A stretch of DNA of 64,000 bases from Sweltsa coloradensis (lineage: Eukaryota > Arthropoda > Insecta > Plecoptera > Chloroperlidae). The notes beneath the pieces were generated by a model that was not told where the DNA came from, ran no database searches, and saw nothing but the letters and a program-made list of their open reading frames with translations. Every line of letters starts with the position of its first letter. The stretch's first letter is position 1. The translations under genes were made by a program, and so were the position numbers. Of this stretch, positions 35,651-48,782 are shown one piece after another. Location of the stretch: NCBI GenBank assembly GCA_024449915.1, contig JAMZAV010000302.1:1178001-1242000 (forward strand), in the 5' to 3' direction.

Positions 35651-35887
35651 GTGTAAATGCCAGGTCTATGTGAACAATTGTACGTGGTACGGTGAAGTTT
35701 TATAAACATTTTGATGGAGGTGCCGGGTCTTTGTGCACAATTGTACGTGATACGGTGAAGTTTTACTAACATTTAGTGAAGGTGCCGGGTCTATGTGGAC
35801 AGCTGTACGTGGTACGGTGAAGTTTTACTAACATTTGGTGGAGGTGCCGGGTCTATGTGGACAGCTGTACGTGGTACGGTGAAGCTG
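35651..35887 (+). repeat. 62-bp minisatellite carrying the 16-bp word
   Basis: Four units with period 62-63 bp. Each contains (G/A)(A/G)TG(G/A)AGGTGCCGGGT (35713, 35775, 35837; a decayed version at 35651), then CTATGTGGACAGCTGTACGT and GGTACGGTGAAGTTTTACTA. Units 3 and 4 are nearly identical. Units 1 and 2 are diverged. Confidence 0.9.
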
Positions 35888-38800
35888 AAAAACATCTGTT
35901 GTATACAGAGATAACTGCTTTCTGTGCAATATCAACAAAAACGAGCACAAGCATCCTCGTAGACAAAATAAAATATTACGTAAACACTTATACAACTAGG
36001 AACAAATTAAACCGTGGGACTGTGTTTGAATGACCAATTTAAATGAGGTTACCCGTGTTGATAAATGTACGAAGAACAATTAGCACTGATTTTTCGTGAT
36101 ACATGTACACAATTGATCGAATTACTATTGGAAGTAACCTTGTTGAAGGGATTTTTAACTGCACTGTTGCAAAAACAACGCTAGCTTATACATTTTCTAA
36201 CTATTTTTGTATTTTTTCGCTTTGATAAGAGAAATTCAACCTTTTTTATAGCAGTTGGGAATAATACCGTTGTCGTTGATAATAGTTGTGCTGCACACAC
36301 ACATACCTATACATCGCACCTGTTACATTTTCATATTCCCAATTAAAGTAACATTTGATCAATAAATTAAAAAGCAATGGAGTATTACGGAGTTCATCAA
36401 AACCATTTTTTGTGTGTGCCAATATTTGAAGTTAAGCGAGTAATTAGTCTATAGTGAAGTCAGTATTAGTCATAATTTGTGTAATGAATGTTTTGTTTTG
36501 TGAACAACATAAATCTAATTCTATTTAATAATTTATATTTAACGTAGCTCGGGATGCACTAGCAGGATAACCAATTTTTGTAGACCAAGTATATTTCTCT
36601 GCGGGGTGGGGTGTTCATTCTTACAAGTACTGCACTGAGAGTTAGTCTCGACAAGGGGATGTTGAAAAGGGGAAATTTTCTAATTCGAGGGACCCTAAAT
36701 AATTCGGCATCCTTTCGGCAAATTTGAAGTCACCAATAATTTAAAGGCTCGACCCGAGAAAATGCAAACTTTAAAGATTCCTCGAATTGATTTCGTTCTA
36801 GAGTTTGAACCTCTGAAAACTCAGCGGTTGTGAGAATACACTCGGCTTCTCGTGATGTCGTACAGGTACCCGCGCCACGTGTGTGTACTGTGCGAGTACT
36901 CGCCACGACACTTGACGACGTGTGGGATTGAGACGGCAATCGCCAGTCGTAATCGGAATGACGCACGTGACGGGCAGGGGGCTGCCGTTTCTCGCTCCAG
37001 AGGGGGCATATTGACGCATGCCCATGTTGAAACGAGCTCTCATTTGGCCCGCCGTGTGGACACATAATTTCAGCAAGGTTTAAAACGGTTTTAAGAATGT
37101 ACCATTAATAAAACATGATTTTAAATGTTGACTTTTCATTACCTTGCACTAACACGTAGCCATTTATCATCGGGATAATTACGCACAATGATGTGCTGGC
37201 AAACACCGGGAGATCACAGCAGAAGCCCAGCCGAACATCCAACAATCGACGCATCAATCAATTAATTTACTTCAGGGATAATAAAATTATGTGGAGGTAA
37301 ATTATATTAAAAGTATAACAAATTACCTATCGACATGCCATTTTTTTGGGGAGGTGTTTTCATACAGTTTTAACACACAGTATTTGGATTTATTGTAGTA
37401 AAGTATTCAAGGTTTCAGTAAAATTATGAAGTTTAGAAAAAAAATCCTTTCATGCGACCTGAAGAAATGTAATTTAGAACTGAAAATGAAAAATGAAACG
37501 ATTTACACTACTTTTCACAGCAACGTAGTTTCCTTGTGGACAGGCCATTGTCATCGAAAAATTTCAAAAAATAAAGTTGACAAAGAACGGATTGAAGCAT
37601 ATCGATCGAAGCACGCACACCCAGAGGTGATAAATGACAACGTTCACTATTACTCATCACCCATTCATTCGGCTGGTTCTTTAAACGACCGCGAAATCGC
37701 TTTTTGTTCTCGTCCAATTTTCGCTTCCGGATTTCTTTAATAATTCGGCGATATTTAATAATAAAGCCTAGACGTGAAACCTTTAGTAACAGCTTTTGAA
37801 TTCAAGAGGTGTATCTAATATTTTCAACACTAATCTAGAAAGCAGATTTTAGTATGATTAGAAAAGATATACCTACTTTCAACACGTACAAACGAATGAC
37901 ATAAAAACGCATTATTCATATCTTGTTGGAATGAAAACGCGAGGTCAAAAACTCAAAACCTATAACTTCATCGAAGGAGATTTGAATCATGTACGCGCCA
38001 TTTTTTTTACAACATATGTTACACCTTTACAGGTTAGCGGAAACATTTTTTAATGATCATGAGATCAGTGCCAACATGTCACCTGACCTGACGTAGCCGA
38101 GGCCACACGTGTTGTTTTGCTGTAAGGATTAAATTAAAGATTGACTAAGGATATACCAGATGGCGATAGTATTCATTTACTTTCGTGCACGACTCTAAAT
38201 GATGGCGCTCAATAATAGTGAAGGAAAAGTGTCACCAGTGTAAGACTTTCCTTTTATCAGATAAGACTCCCACGTCACTATATAGCTCTCCAACCAACAA
38301 TGAACGGTCCAACTGTATTTATCAAATGTATGGTGTGTCCCCAGGGAGACGCCTACCATCGTCTGGGAGCCCGGAGTTGAAACAGCTCCTCTGACAATAT
38401 AATCCCCAGGCGATTCCATCAACGGTGCTAGGGCTAACATGTAGGTAGAAGAAAGGGGTCCCCCATAAAGACTCACGCCAAACTTCTCTAACTTTTAAAC
38501 AAAGTAAAAAAAAACTTAAAACCAAAGTTGGCCATAGGCGGAATTGATTTGTAAAGATAAAACTTACTTTAAAGACACTTGGCCGATCTAGTTTGAATAA
38601 AAAGAAGATGACTAACTCGGATTGTAAAACTTAAGGAACGTAAACTTACGGAATGTTTTGCGGTAAACGATTTTACGCGAGACACTTGTTACATAGGATG
38701 GTATTTCAGTTTAAATGATTGCTTCGTGTAACAGATTCTACGGGGAACTAGTTCGATATTTTATCTTGTAAACTGCTTCGGAAAACATGCCGCGTGATAA

Positions 38801-40261
38801 CTTCCACGGCCATTTCACGGTTGCTAACCGTATAAATAGCCAGAATCTGCAAATCACATAACACTAACAAATTCACGAACATTGCATATATTGACGAAAG
38901 CCAGAGGAGCCAAGTCTGCGGAACGAATAATGAACAGGTCTATTGAATCTACATGTCCATGTCATGTGTTTAGGCTGAACTAAACTGCTAAAGCTGTTTA
39001 GTCACACATATAAACCTCAGCTGTAAAACCCCATTAGCTAATTACCCGAGAAGTTATAAACGATTCGATCAAAAGTAGGCTAAAACTATATATTCCAAAA
39101 GAGAAAAGTTTATAATGATATGAAATGGTACCAATGTCCATATTCGAGAGCGTTTAACTGACAAATTCTTGCTCAATATATCGAAATCTGATCAACCATA
39201 AGTAGTAGAAAGCTTTTTTGAGTAATTGCATTTTCGTGTATACTAGAAAGTACGTCTGCTTGAACTATATAGTCGTAGAACCCAACATGTAAACGCCTGG
39301 TCTGCACTAAACATCTGTTTACTGTATAGACCGACTGTGGATGAATTACCAGTTAAAACCAGGCAACGCGTGCGATCGTGGTGACAGAGGCATCGGTAAT
39401 TAATATGTACTGACTACTGAATGACATTCAGGCGCAGTTTGCCAGTCAGTCCACTACAACGGTTACAAGTTAAATGCTGCATTTTCAATTTTGTCTGTAT
39501 ATTAATTCCACATGAGAAATGTAACGTAGTTTAAGACAAAGGAACACTGATTTAATAATTGGACTGTGATTAAGTTTGTGAAGACAGCCAGACTCATTTG
39601 AGCTCATTAGTTAAGAGAGCTAATAGCCCTCTTAACAACTTTGAGCAGAGCGAAGAAGGGATTCGTAAAACAACAGTTGGCTCGAACGTGTCGTCATCAG
39701 ATTCAGAAAGCGTAACCTATCCCGCGGGTAATGGCGGTCTCAGATGTTGCCCGAGGTATTCTCCAGAGGGATGAAGATGACGACAATTGCCGCCAGTTCT
39801 TCTGACAATATAATCCCCGAGCCTCCTAACTCACACCACCTTTCACCGAGGAGAATGGGAAACTTGTGCGATTTATCTCGACTCGAGCAATCCGTCTGGC
39901 GAACTGTCTTCACAAGGTTGGCTTTTCCTTGCGAAATAATTACTTGGAAAAGCCGCAGAAGTTGGTTGCAAATTGCAGTGGGCGTGGCCTATGGGTGGCC
40001 CGGAGTGGGACAACGGACGTTATCTAAAAAACGTAGAAAACAACAATAGTTGTTACGGGAACAACTGTATTCCCCATCACTGGAAGAAACGATGAATTAT
40101 AACGATGCGCTGTGACGTATGCTCTCTACGCCCTAGTTGTATCCGACGTAATTAAATTAATTCAACGATGCAACGTGAATGGAATACATACTAGATGTGC
40201 GTGGACGTCTAATGAACGAACGAATCAATTGGCTTGTTCACGCAAAGCTCCACGCAGATCG
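35888..40261. other. No gene recognised; a few short signals
   Basis: Mostly unique. A GC-richer part at 36830-37070 has overlapping frames on both strands. A 104-codon plus-strand frame (37426-37740) has no recognised domain. A 25-bp near-duplicate around CTGACAATATAATCCCC occurs at 38383-38407 and 39794-39818. A hairpin GTTAAGAG/CTCTTAAC lies at 39610-39636. A short frame MAVSDVARGILQRDEDDDNC at 39731 has a fair start context but ends at TGA without a donor. Confidence 0.4.
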
Positions 40262-40356
40262 CGCCACTGCACTAACCCCCAAAACCAGGGTCCACTAGAT
40301 ACTTATTCCGAGTTGCTTGTTAGTTATCTAGTGGACCCTGCCCTAAGACCGTGGCG
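40262..40356 (+). other. Long perfect hairpin, pre-miRNA-sized
   Basis: A 16-bp perfect stem, CAGGGTCCACTAGATA (40286-40301) with TATCTAGTGGACCCTG (40325-40340), around a 23-nt loop. An outer CGCCAC/GTGGCG pair (40262-40267 and 40351-40356) is separated by unequal internal loops. Total about 95 nt, the size of an animal pre-miRNA, but the asymmetric base makes a MITE remnant or chance palindrome equally possible. Confidence 0.35.
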
Positions 40357-40604
40357 GTGTTTGAAATAAACTATGTATAGCAGGCTCTGCATTGTCAAAT
40401 CTGTATGCTTCCTCGATTGTTTGTTTACGTATTGTTTTACCATTCCTTCTTTAATCATTGGTTTTACGTAAGAAGTCGTACGGCCTATTTCAAGTAATTT
40501 TATTCAATAGCATACTTTGCTTGTTTAAACTTTTAAACAATGAAAACGTGAACGATAGGAAAATTAAAATAAGAGCTGAAAGCACATGACGCCGTTGAAG
40601 TCTA

Positions 40605-41126
40605 AAGGCCGATGCACAATTGCCCGGTAACGACAACGAGAACGACAACGAGAACGGGAAGACGCTAACGTTAAGGGCTTCGATGCACAATAGCCCGTGA
40701 AGCAAACCGACGGGAACAAATCAAATAATAAGTGTGTTAATTATATTTTGTTGTTTTGTTATTCCGCTCATGTTTATTCAATTTATTTCGCATATTACTC
40801 GCGTATAAACCATCAATCAGTTGATAAAATAGTTTTAGGACGTGCACATCTTGATTCCGATTGGTTCCAATGGAAATCAAGATGTGCACGTCCTAAAACT
40901 ATTTTATCAGCTGATTGATGGTTTATACGCGAGTAATATGCGAAATAAATTAAATAAACATGCGCGGAATAACAAAATAACAAAATATAATCAACACACT
41001 TATTATTTGATTTGTTCCCGTCGGCTTGCTTCACGGGCTGTTGTGCATCGAAGCCCTTATCGTTAGCGTCTTCCCGTTCTCGTTCTCGTTCCCGTTCTCG
41101 TTACCGGGCAATTGTGCATCGGCCTT
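40605..41126. mobile_element. Full-length foldback MITE (522 bp), TA-flanked
   Basis: The element is almost one perfect inverted repeat. Arms of about 250 bp run from AAGGCCGATGCACAATTGCC inward to GGACGTGCACATCTTGATT, then an 18-nt loop, then the complementary arm. The flanks are TA on both sides (40603-40604 and 41127-41128), suggesting a Tc1/mariner-type TA target duplication. Arms differ mainly in the AACGAGAACGACAACG micro-repeat and a few points. No protein is encoded. The high arm identity suggests recent origin or conversion. A transcript would form a hairpin of about 250 bp. Confidence 0.8.
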
Positions 41127-41130
41127 TAAC

Positions 41131-41324
41131 CTGGGGCCTAGCACTGTTATTGAGATTAGACCTAGGCCTACTTGGAATAAGGCTACTAAGGACTAGGGCC
41201 TAGGCTTTTCTTCAGCATTAGATGTAGACCTAGGCATATCAATATCATGGTATTATAAATTAGCAAGTATAGGCCTAGGCCCTACTTGCATACGCCTCAG
41301 CAAAGCCTAGGGCTTAGGCCTAGC
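41131..41324. repeat. CCTAGG/AGGCCT-dense patch
   Basis: About ten overlapping palindromic words built from GGCCTAG, CCTAGGCC and TAGACCTAGG within 200 bp, directly after the foldback MITE. Not tandem in a strict sense. Similar TAGGCCTA-rich DNA is frequent in several marine invertebrate genomes. Confidence 0.6.
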
Positions 41325-42345
41325 CAGTGTTGATTTGTTGACATGAGAGAGGTTACGTAGGCAGGAGGCCGAATAAAGACACAATTGTCAGTATATTATG
41401 TGTGATTGTATTTATTTGTAGTAATAAACACGACAGTATGCCCTCCTCTCTCCTTACACGAATACACACAGCAATTGGGCATTTTGCTTTCAACATAAAC
41501 CTATGCAAACTGACAGTAAAAACAGTAGGCTGCTGACAGCTATGAGCAGCCATGACACCCGCAAGCTGGGCTATCACCGCCGTCTACACTCTACATCCGC
41601 CTTTACAGGCATCCAGACGGCGGTGGGGGGTTAGTACAATAGCGCAGCGTGGTGAGTAAAAGTCGCAGTGAACAAGCCAATTATAGAGACGTGATCCGTC
41701 CCAAACAGATCACACTACTATCCTATGTGCCTGGATATGAGCAAACGGAGAAAGAGTCCCTAGTCGGGTCGTGGTCTCGCCCAGGATTTGGTCCAGACGC
41801 GCACACACACACATGAACGAGCGTGGTGTTCGCGGGCTGGTCTGGTGTGTGGCGGCTCGGAATGTAATTTAACGCTCGAGATGTTGACAACACAGAACCC
41901 GTGTAGTCGCTTGTACCGTTTAACACGGCGGCTAGACAAACGCGCAGTCACGACTCACGTGCACGCACAAAGCGCGCACACACAAACTCACACGACATTC
42001 AACGCTAATAAAACCGTTGTGTTATACGAACTTGTGTCTGTAAAAAATTATGGAACGTACAGCAGCTTCCCTAAAGTTGTGCAACTAACAACTTAAACTT
42101 TATATATGTTTAAGTTTCAACTCATATAATGTTTAACTGGTGGAAGCGAGGCCCTTTTTCGATTTCTATCTATAATACCCTCATATAGAAAGTATCAAGA
42201 AACACACATTAAGAAACAATGCCAAACAACCGAAGTTGGAACTTATTCACGCAATAGACTTAATGAATCGCAATATCATAACGTACAAATCTTAACAAGT
42301 AGCAACAGAATGTACATAGTACGATGTTGCCAATGATCATTAAAA

Positions 42346-42380
42346 ATATATATATATATAATAATAATAAAATAAATAAA
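42346..42380 (+). repeat. (AT)n/(AAT)n microsatellite
   Basis: ATATATATATATAT followed by AATAATAAAATAAATAAA. Confidence 0.9.
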
Positions 42381-44698
42381 CACATCAAAGGATTATCCAA
42401 AGTGCTACAAAATGATTAACGCCTATTACTTTTTTAAAATACAAATACGTTGACAAGTCTACAAGCAAGTCATAACACCCGTTACCTATACATAACGTAC
42501 GAAACATGAATCTAGCTATCTCACTAGTCACAACATTATTTCTCTACATCTCTAAACATTTTAAAAATAGAGAGAAACACATAAACGACAGCCTTATACG
42601 ATGCATATATCAATCCGCACTGTCAAGCTGCTCAGAGTAAAGGGTTGCGTCGCATCAGTTAAATCTACACGTTCCACATTTGGTCTATTTAAAGCTCAGA
42701 TGTTTAAAAGACATGGAAGGATTTTAAAATAAATCGGAACTCTTTTTCCCGTTGCGGAAGTGTGACGTCCGGAGATGAGTGAGATAGGCTTACTCATGAC
42801 CGCATTGATCTAGAAAGTGTTTCTACTAAGTTAAAAATAAATTTGAGTGCTTGGTTTGTATAAACAATTCTATTCCTTTACAAAACATTTGTACAAATAT
42901 CATTGGAGGAACACGTGGATATTGTGGAGCGTAGGTAGCTAAGTATAGCACACAGAAGCATATTGTGTGAATAGAACACACGACGACTACAACATTCGTT
43001 CAATGATGCTAATCGAGATAACGTGCTGGAGATTAGTGAATAATGATATACGGTGATGGGCTCTTATGTCGTAACGAGGGCACGAAGTAAAGAAGAATTG
43101 GTGAAGATTTATAATAAGAAAATGAGAGCTGAGATGAATAGATGATTAAAGATGTGCGCAAGAGCGGTCGACTGGTGTGCTAGCGACAGTCTTTTGTTAG
43201 CGGCATAAGAGTGTGTTTTGAAGATACAGCCGCACTTGCCCCCTACTGTGGAAAAGACTACGTTAGATAGCAAAGTTGCCATTTTCTGTAAAAAAAGTTT
43301 TCGGGGCAAATGGTTAGGTGAACCGGAGCATTAAGATTCAACTTTGAGATTTCGAGTTTAGACCTTATGTCGTCTCGGTTTAAATGGCTGCACTATATTT
43401 GAATGGATAAACGCTCGTTTATATCCACAAGAAGAAGAAATAGAAGAAGAAATACTATAAACTTTATAGTTCAACGCATTTGAAAGCTACCCACTTTACT
43501 AACCACGCAACGTACTGAAATTAAGAGAGTAACTCTGAAGAACTACTACACCCCACATTATAATATACGAAAATGTCAGCTTCTATGAGATGCGCACATC
43601 TCCGGAATGACATAATTTTCTTTCATTTACACTAAAACACATTTTAGTGAGAAACACCTCGGATAAGGTGACACGGCAACTTTTGTTCTCCAACTCTTAT
43701 CATTATTATAGTTCGGATGAAAACACAGGACGGTGATTACATTTTAAACGCAATTTTGTTCGGTACTCTGTTCTATACTAACTCCAAATCTTGAAAGTTT
43801 TTGTTCAACCGAAAAGAATCAAAAGGGAAAAATGTGTACCTTTGTAAATCCGAGATTGCATCCGAGCAATACGAAGCTATAATTAATGCTCTGTGTGTTG
43901 TAAGCAATGGTCGGGAAATTCACAGTGAAAAGATGATGAGTTTCCGAGAAAAGAGCTGACCTAGAGGAAACCCTCTCAAACAAAAGGCTTTCCAAGCCAG
44001 GAGACGTTTAAGTGGAGACGTGCGCTACGCAAAACATTCCACCGAGAGATTTGCTTAATTAATTATGTGCCCAAGGAACTTCACCAACGGCCCTGCCTGC
44101 AGTTGAAACGTGTAATAGCAGGCTTAATATGTTTAATTATATCTTGTACAAGTACGTTAATGCGTAAACTTGCAAAGGGGTTTGTGATAGAGAGAGTGAC
44201 AGAGATATATCTATGGCGCATGTGCCAAGTTCCACTACTATAAACGGGCTCAAAGTAAGCGGACTGAGCTACGCTTACTCAGAGAGCAAAGCACTCGAGT
44301 CCTCCAAAGACTATAAAATGCACGATAGGCACATCTCACCCCAAAGGTCCCGACAATTAACTGTTGTTCGCCACACTCAACGACGGGGAGATGGATAAAG
44401 GCCACCTCTCTTCTCTCTGTGCATCTCCATACCTAGCTTGCTGCCGAATACTAATGGGGTTCTGTGTGAAGCCCTACTGGATCGAGTGTGGTCAATGAAG
44501 TGATCACTCACTATTGGCTAACATTGGAACGTTATTGGACTGCAGCCATGTTGGTTACAAATCAACACGATTAATAGCCGTTGGTGATTATAATTAATAT
44601 CTCTCTTCACGGAGTAGTAGCCGTGTAGTGATAAACTACAAAGCGGCGCGTATGACAATATGAAATGCATTGTTGATAATCGATTCGTTTATGAATGT

Positions 44699-44733
44699 TG
44701 GTCGTGGTCGTGGTCGTGGTGGGGTGGTGGTGG
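44699..44733 (+). repeat. (TGGTCG)n/(TGG)n microsatellite
   Basis: Three to four TGGTCG units running into GGGGTGGTGGTGG. Confidence 0.85.
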
Positions 44734-46722
44734 AATAAATTGCATAACAACTATATCAATACAATGGTGCTGCTCGAGACGATGACAATTGATTGATGAC
44801 GATCAAAAACAATTACAAAAACATGCTACCTGCATTGTTCAAACCCACGTGCCTTACTTTAACACGATTCGTAAATATGAGCCACCAAAGATGTTATAGT
44901 TTGGGGCGAAAAATAAACCGTAAAGCCAATACACCACTTCCTCATTACTAACATTCGGCGGGAAATTTATATGATAGATAGTTCATAGTATTCGAATGGA
45001 AAACAATTCGACCGAATAATAACAATAACGCATGTGCTCTGTATGAATCTTCTTGAAGTTCTGAAGTAGAACCAGAGAGTCTAGTCAACTCAACACTCTC
45101 ACTCAGGCAGAGCGAAGGGGAAGGAATGAGCGGATACGTTCCCAGATCGCCCCCTATGCGGCTCGGAAGGCACGTCGTCTAACGTAATCGCCGGCGATTG
45201 ATTCCGTAATAGGAAAAACGTTCCTTTTAGGATATGTCTATATTGAAATGTAAGACGAGCTCTCGGTCCACGGGATATTTTCATTGGGTCCACTTTTACG
45301 TCTCGATTCAATCGCCGAGAAGATTGTCCACAAATGACGCCACTTTATATTCGAGGCCCGACAATCACGTGGCTACGTCCATTGAATGTCGTTACCGACC
45401 ATACTTTATACTTTCTGCGACATTCAGTATGGAAAGACCAACGCCTCACAACTGTTGGGCTGATGGGTTGGCCGGACAAAGCTATATAATCCAACTTTGA
45501 TCGAGCTACCACACCGTTGGTGACATTCATGAAGTTTCATGATTCGATACCCCCAGCAATGAGGTCAGCAAAAGTGCGAAATATGATGGAAATACAGAAA
45601 GTGAAAGCATACACTAAACGAAAAACCGAGAAACTTCGACACCATGGATACAAAACAAATGTATGGATATGAATTTTGAAGATTTGTGAAATAAGAGGGA
45701 AAGCGATTGACAGAAATCCGGATGCATTGATATATTTCGAAGTGAAAAATACTAAGACTTTTGAAGTCGTTAGTAATAGTAATGTTTTGAATTTATCGTA
45801 AAATTTAAATTTGAAAACATTGTATGAATTTCAACGGTTTCACAGCACATCTCTTCGCAAACATGAAATATTATGTAGGTATACGTATCAGTGGCTAAAT
45901 GAATCGCTTTGCAGGCCGCATATCGGTTAGCTGTCGCTCTGTCTGCGACACGCATGTCACGATGACAACTAATTATGCAGTGGCAGTTCATTTAATGATC
46001 GGATACGAAAAGTGAAGTCGACCATAAAAACGAGATATGTCAAGTTGATTGCACGAGAAACCGCATTTGACAGCTGAGTGAGGATAACCGACACGATGAT
46101 GCTAGTTGTACAATTCATTACGTTTTATTACATTTCAGTATTTAAAAAAAAAATATTTGCAAATTTAGAATTTTTCTTTCAAACCCCAACCAAACGTACT
46201 GCACCGGAAACAATATTTAACAACAATCGCAAAAAGTTTATTATCGACATCGGAAATAATTGCTCTTGGGTGCAACGAAAAACGAAACATCGGCGATAAA
46301 TGTAAGCCCATGCACACGCACGTAATTAGTCTCACATTCGGACTAAAGAATAATTACATCTTCCTTGTGTACCCCACGCACGCACGTTAAACTCAAGGAT
46401 TACGAGTAATCCGTGACGGAAGCCGGGATTATTGTCTCTACTGACAATGTTAACTTGCGGTGGACGATTAAAGGATAGCTGAGACTTTCTATAACTAAAC
46501 ACACGAGAAAGTTCGCAATACATGTTGGCATTCTGCGAGAAACTTTTCCTGCAGGCAGGTAAAGGGAGAAAATATTGTGACAAATGTTTACAACAAATGC
46601 ATAGATCAATACAAAATAATACCAAAATGTGTTTGATGCTTGAAAAAAAGTCAAGATACACATTATTTTAGTAAATTATCTAAACTGATTTCATAGGAAT
46701 GACTTTACAGAGATATTCATTT

Positions 46723-46768
46723 ATGCATTCAGAACAACTGTGCAAAGTTGTACAAATCCAATTGCTGG
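46723..46768 (+). CDS. Very short candidate first exon, weak
   Basis: ATG at 46723, 15 codons (MHSEQLCKVVQIQLL plus one base), then CTGG/GTGAGT, a strong donor. The start context is poor (T at -3). Part of it (ACAACTGTGCAAAGTT) matches the 34-bp dispersed repeat at 5930 and 20853, which argues for a repeat remnant rather than an exon. Confidence 0.15.
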
Positions 46769-47106
46769 GTGAGTATCGTTTAAAACGTAAAATAGATATA
46801 ATGTTTACAAGTATAATAGATAATGGTAAATGTGCGTTCTAGGGCAAAACAGCGAATCCCTGTTCTCTCATTTATTCAAGTTCGTTTCAATGTTTGATAA
46901 AAAAATAGAAAGTATACTTTCCAGAAAAAGTGTGAATGATACAGATAAAATCTGCTACAGGCGAGACACCCTGCAGATGACACGGTTGAGGGTTGGTAGC
47001 GCGTATTTACAAGAATAGCAAAATATATTACATAATTATAAAACAAAAGCATTTGAAAAATTATATTACTTGTGCGTGGTAAGAATATATTAAGAAGGCG
47101 TATAAG

Positions 47107-47829
47107 TAGAGATGTGCAAAAATGGTTTTTTAAGGTTAGAAATTCGCGCCTAAAAATAAAAATTCGCGATTTGTCACGATTTTCCAAAAAACACAATTTT
47201 CTCACGCACAACTTAAAAAATAAAAAAAATAAAAAATCCAAGTTTCAGGATAATTTGATTGATTTTAATGATTTAAAAGAAAAACAAGCTCATGAGAGTG
47301 AAGTTCAGAATCAGTTTTAATTTTAAGCTCAATTTCAGCCTTCAGTTTCAAAGTTTCCGACAGTTTTTACCAGAATTAATTTCGTCTACCCGGCACCTCC
47401 ACCAAATTTACGAAATTATGCATTTTTTATGTAATATCTTTTGATATGGATATGAAGAATTTTGAGCTTACTCTCGTTCAAACGATTTATTACGATCTAA
47501 CAATCGTGTTGTATGAACCGGCACCTCCACCATATGTACCAGCCAGTATTAATTTAATTTCGACTTCGACCCGGCACCTCCACCAAAACTTTGAAATTTT
47601 TTAATTTTTTAAAATTTCGTGACCTAATTCGCATTTAAGGACACAATTGCTAATTTCGCCACTAGTTCGCGGTATCAACTAAAATTTCGCGAAAATTCGC
47701 GAATTGGTAATTGGTACCATTCAATCACAATTCATGAGATTCATGTCATGTGCAAACTGAATTTGAAGGGATTATTGTAACTTTAAAAAAATTCGCAAAT
47801 TTCGTTGTTACCATTTTTGCACATCTCTA
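47107..47829 (-). mobile_element. Non-autonomous hAT element, intact (723 bp)
   Basis: Terminal inverted repeats TAGAGATGTGCAAAAATGG (left) and its complement (right), flanked by a perfect 8-bp target duplication CGTATAAG at 47099-47106 and 47830-47837. The T/CAGNG-type terminus and 8-bp duplication are hAT hallmarks. No transposase frame is present. The interior contains three copies of the 16-bp word on the minus strand (47388-47403, 47516-47531 with one mismatch, and 47569-47584). It is the uninterrupted version of 54232-55898, in opposite orientation, and serves as the empty site for the Helentron inserted there. Confidence 0.9.
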
Positions 47830-47837
47830 CGTATAAG

Positions 47838-48385
47838 CATCCTAGCATCCAAACACACGTTACACTACACAGCTTGTATCCGACTTTTGTTTCGAATAAA
47901 ATGCTATACCACCCAGTTCAAAAGTGACAACAGCGTCTCTGAAAAGATTGACGCTAAAACGAATACCGTTGCAATTCCACCGCAATCTTCCGCACAACGT
48001 GCGCCCAGCGGTTGAGGGTGAAGCTAATATCGGCAAGCCATGTCACATCCACTCCTCCACACCAACCAATATGCGAGTCCATACATCTCTGCGTGCATGG
48101 CCCCTTTAATCCGGCCGGGGCTTTAGTAGCATTCGTTCGCGGCATCTCGGCATCTCGATTAGCATAATTACATTACAACACTAGTAGAACAACAAACAGC
48201 AATTCCTCAAACACTGTGTCCCACTCACACACCATCCCACAAATTGTTCCCCAGGCCGGAAACTTCTGTAAAGATACTTTTCAACTAACCTTCCAACCGA
48301 CTGACACTAATAGGACTGCATTTCGTTGTTCGCCAGGTCTAAATCTCATTGTTCATTAACGTTTACACCTAACTTTTTGTATTTA
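47838..48385. other. No feature recognised
   Basis: Unique-looking DNA between the hAT and a Helentron-like copy. Short opposing frames only. Confidence 0.4.
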
Positions 48386-48782
48386 CTAGGCCGCTTCGCT
48401 AACGCTTTTTCCAGTCGCGTTGATGGATGAGCTTTTGAAAAAAATCGTAAAGGTACGATTTCTATGAGAAATATTTCTTCAAATGTCTCTAAACTCATAA
48501 CATATACAATACCAGTGATTTTGAACGTTCCCATAAAGTTTCACCAAGATCGGAGTAGCCGTTCGCCAAATATCACGAAAGTAACTCATTAAAAATCGAA
48601 AACAATCGTAAAAGTACGATTTTCATTTGAAATATGTAATCGAAGGTCCCCTCAAATTTTCATCAAGATCGCATGAACGTTTGCCCGGTAGAGCGCGAAC
48701 AAACAGAAAAAAAAGAAAAAAAACACCCGAGACAAATCTTTTGAGGGGTTAGTGAAATTGAAGTCTTCGCTTCGCTCATCCA
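48386..48782 (-). mobile_element. Helentron-like element, short minus-strand copy (397 bp)
   Basis: Minus-strand start TGGATGAGCGAAGCGAAG at 48782. End GCGACTGG...GCGTT, AGCGAAGCGGCCTAG at 48386. T^T flanks. It belongs to the GCGGCCTAG 3'-end subfamily also seen at 819-1036 and 62926. The internal region is reduced compared with other copies. Confidence 0.8.

Larger units (their letters stand above)
41325..47098. other. No gene recognised
   Basis: CpG-containing GC-richer stretches at 41600-42010 and 45095-45540 have short frames on both strands without support. The rest is AT-rich and unique-looking. Two microsatellites and one weak candidate exon are listed separately. Confidence 0.4.

Noticed and set aside
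35651..35887. CRISPR array
   Set aside because: Units are contiguous tandem repeats of a whole 62-bp monomer, not identical repeats separated by unique spacers, and the setting is eukaryotic.
40697..41066. ORFs of 73-74 codons on both strands
   Set aside because: They are mirror translations of the two arms of the foldback MITE.
41131..41324. CCTAGG patch as a restriction-like or regulatory array
   Set aside because: The words are irregularly spaced, and such composition is a common background feature of some marine invertebrate genomes.
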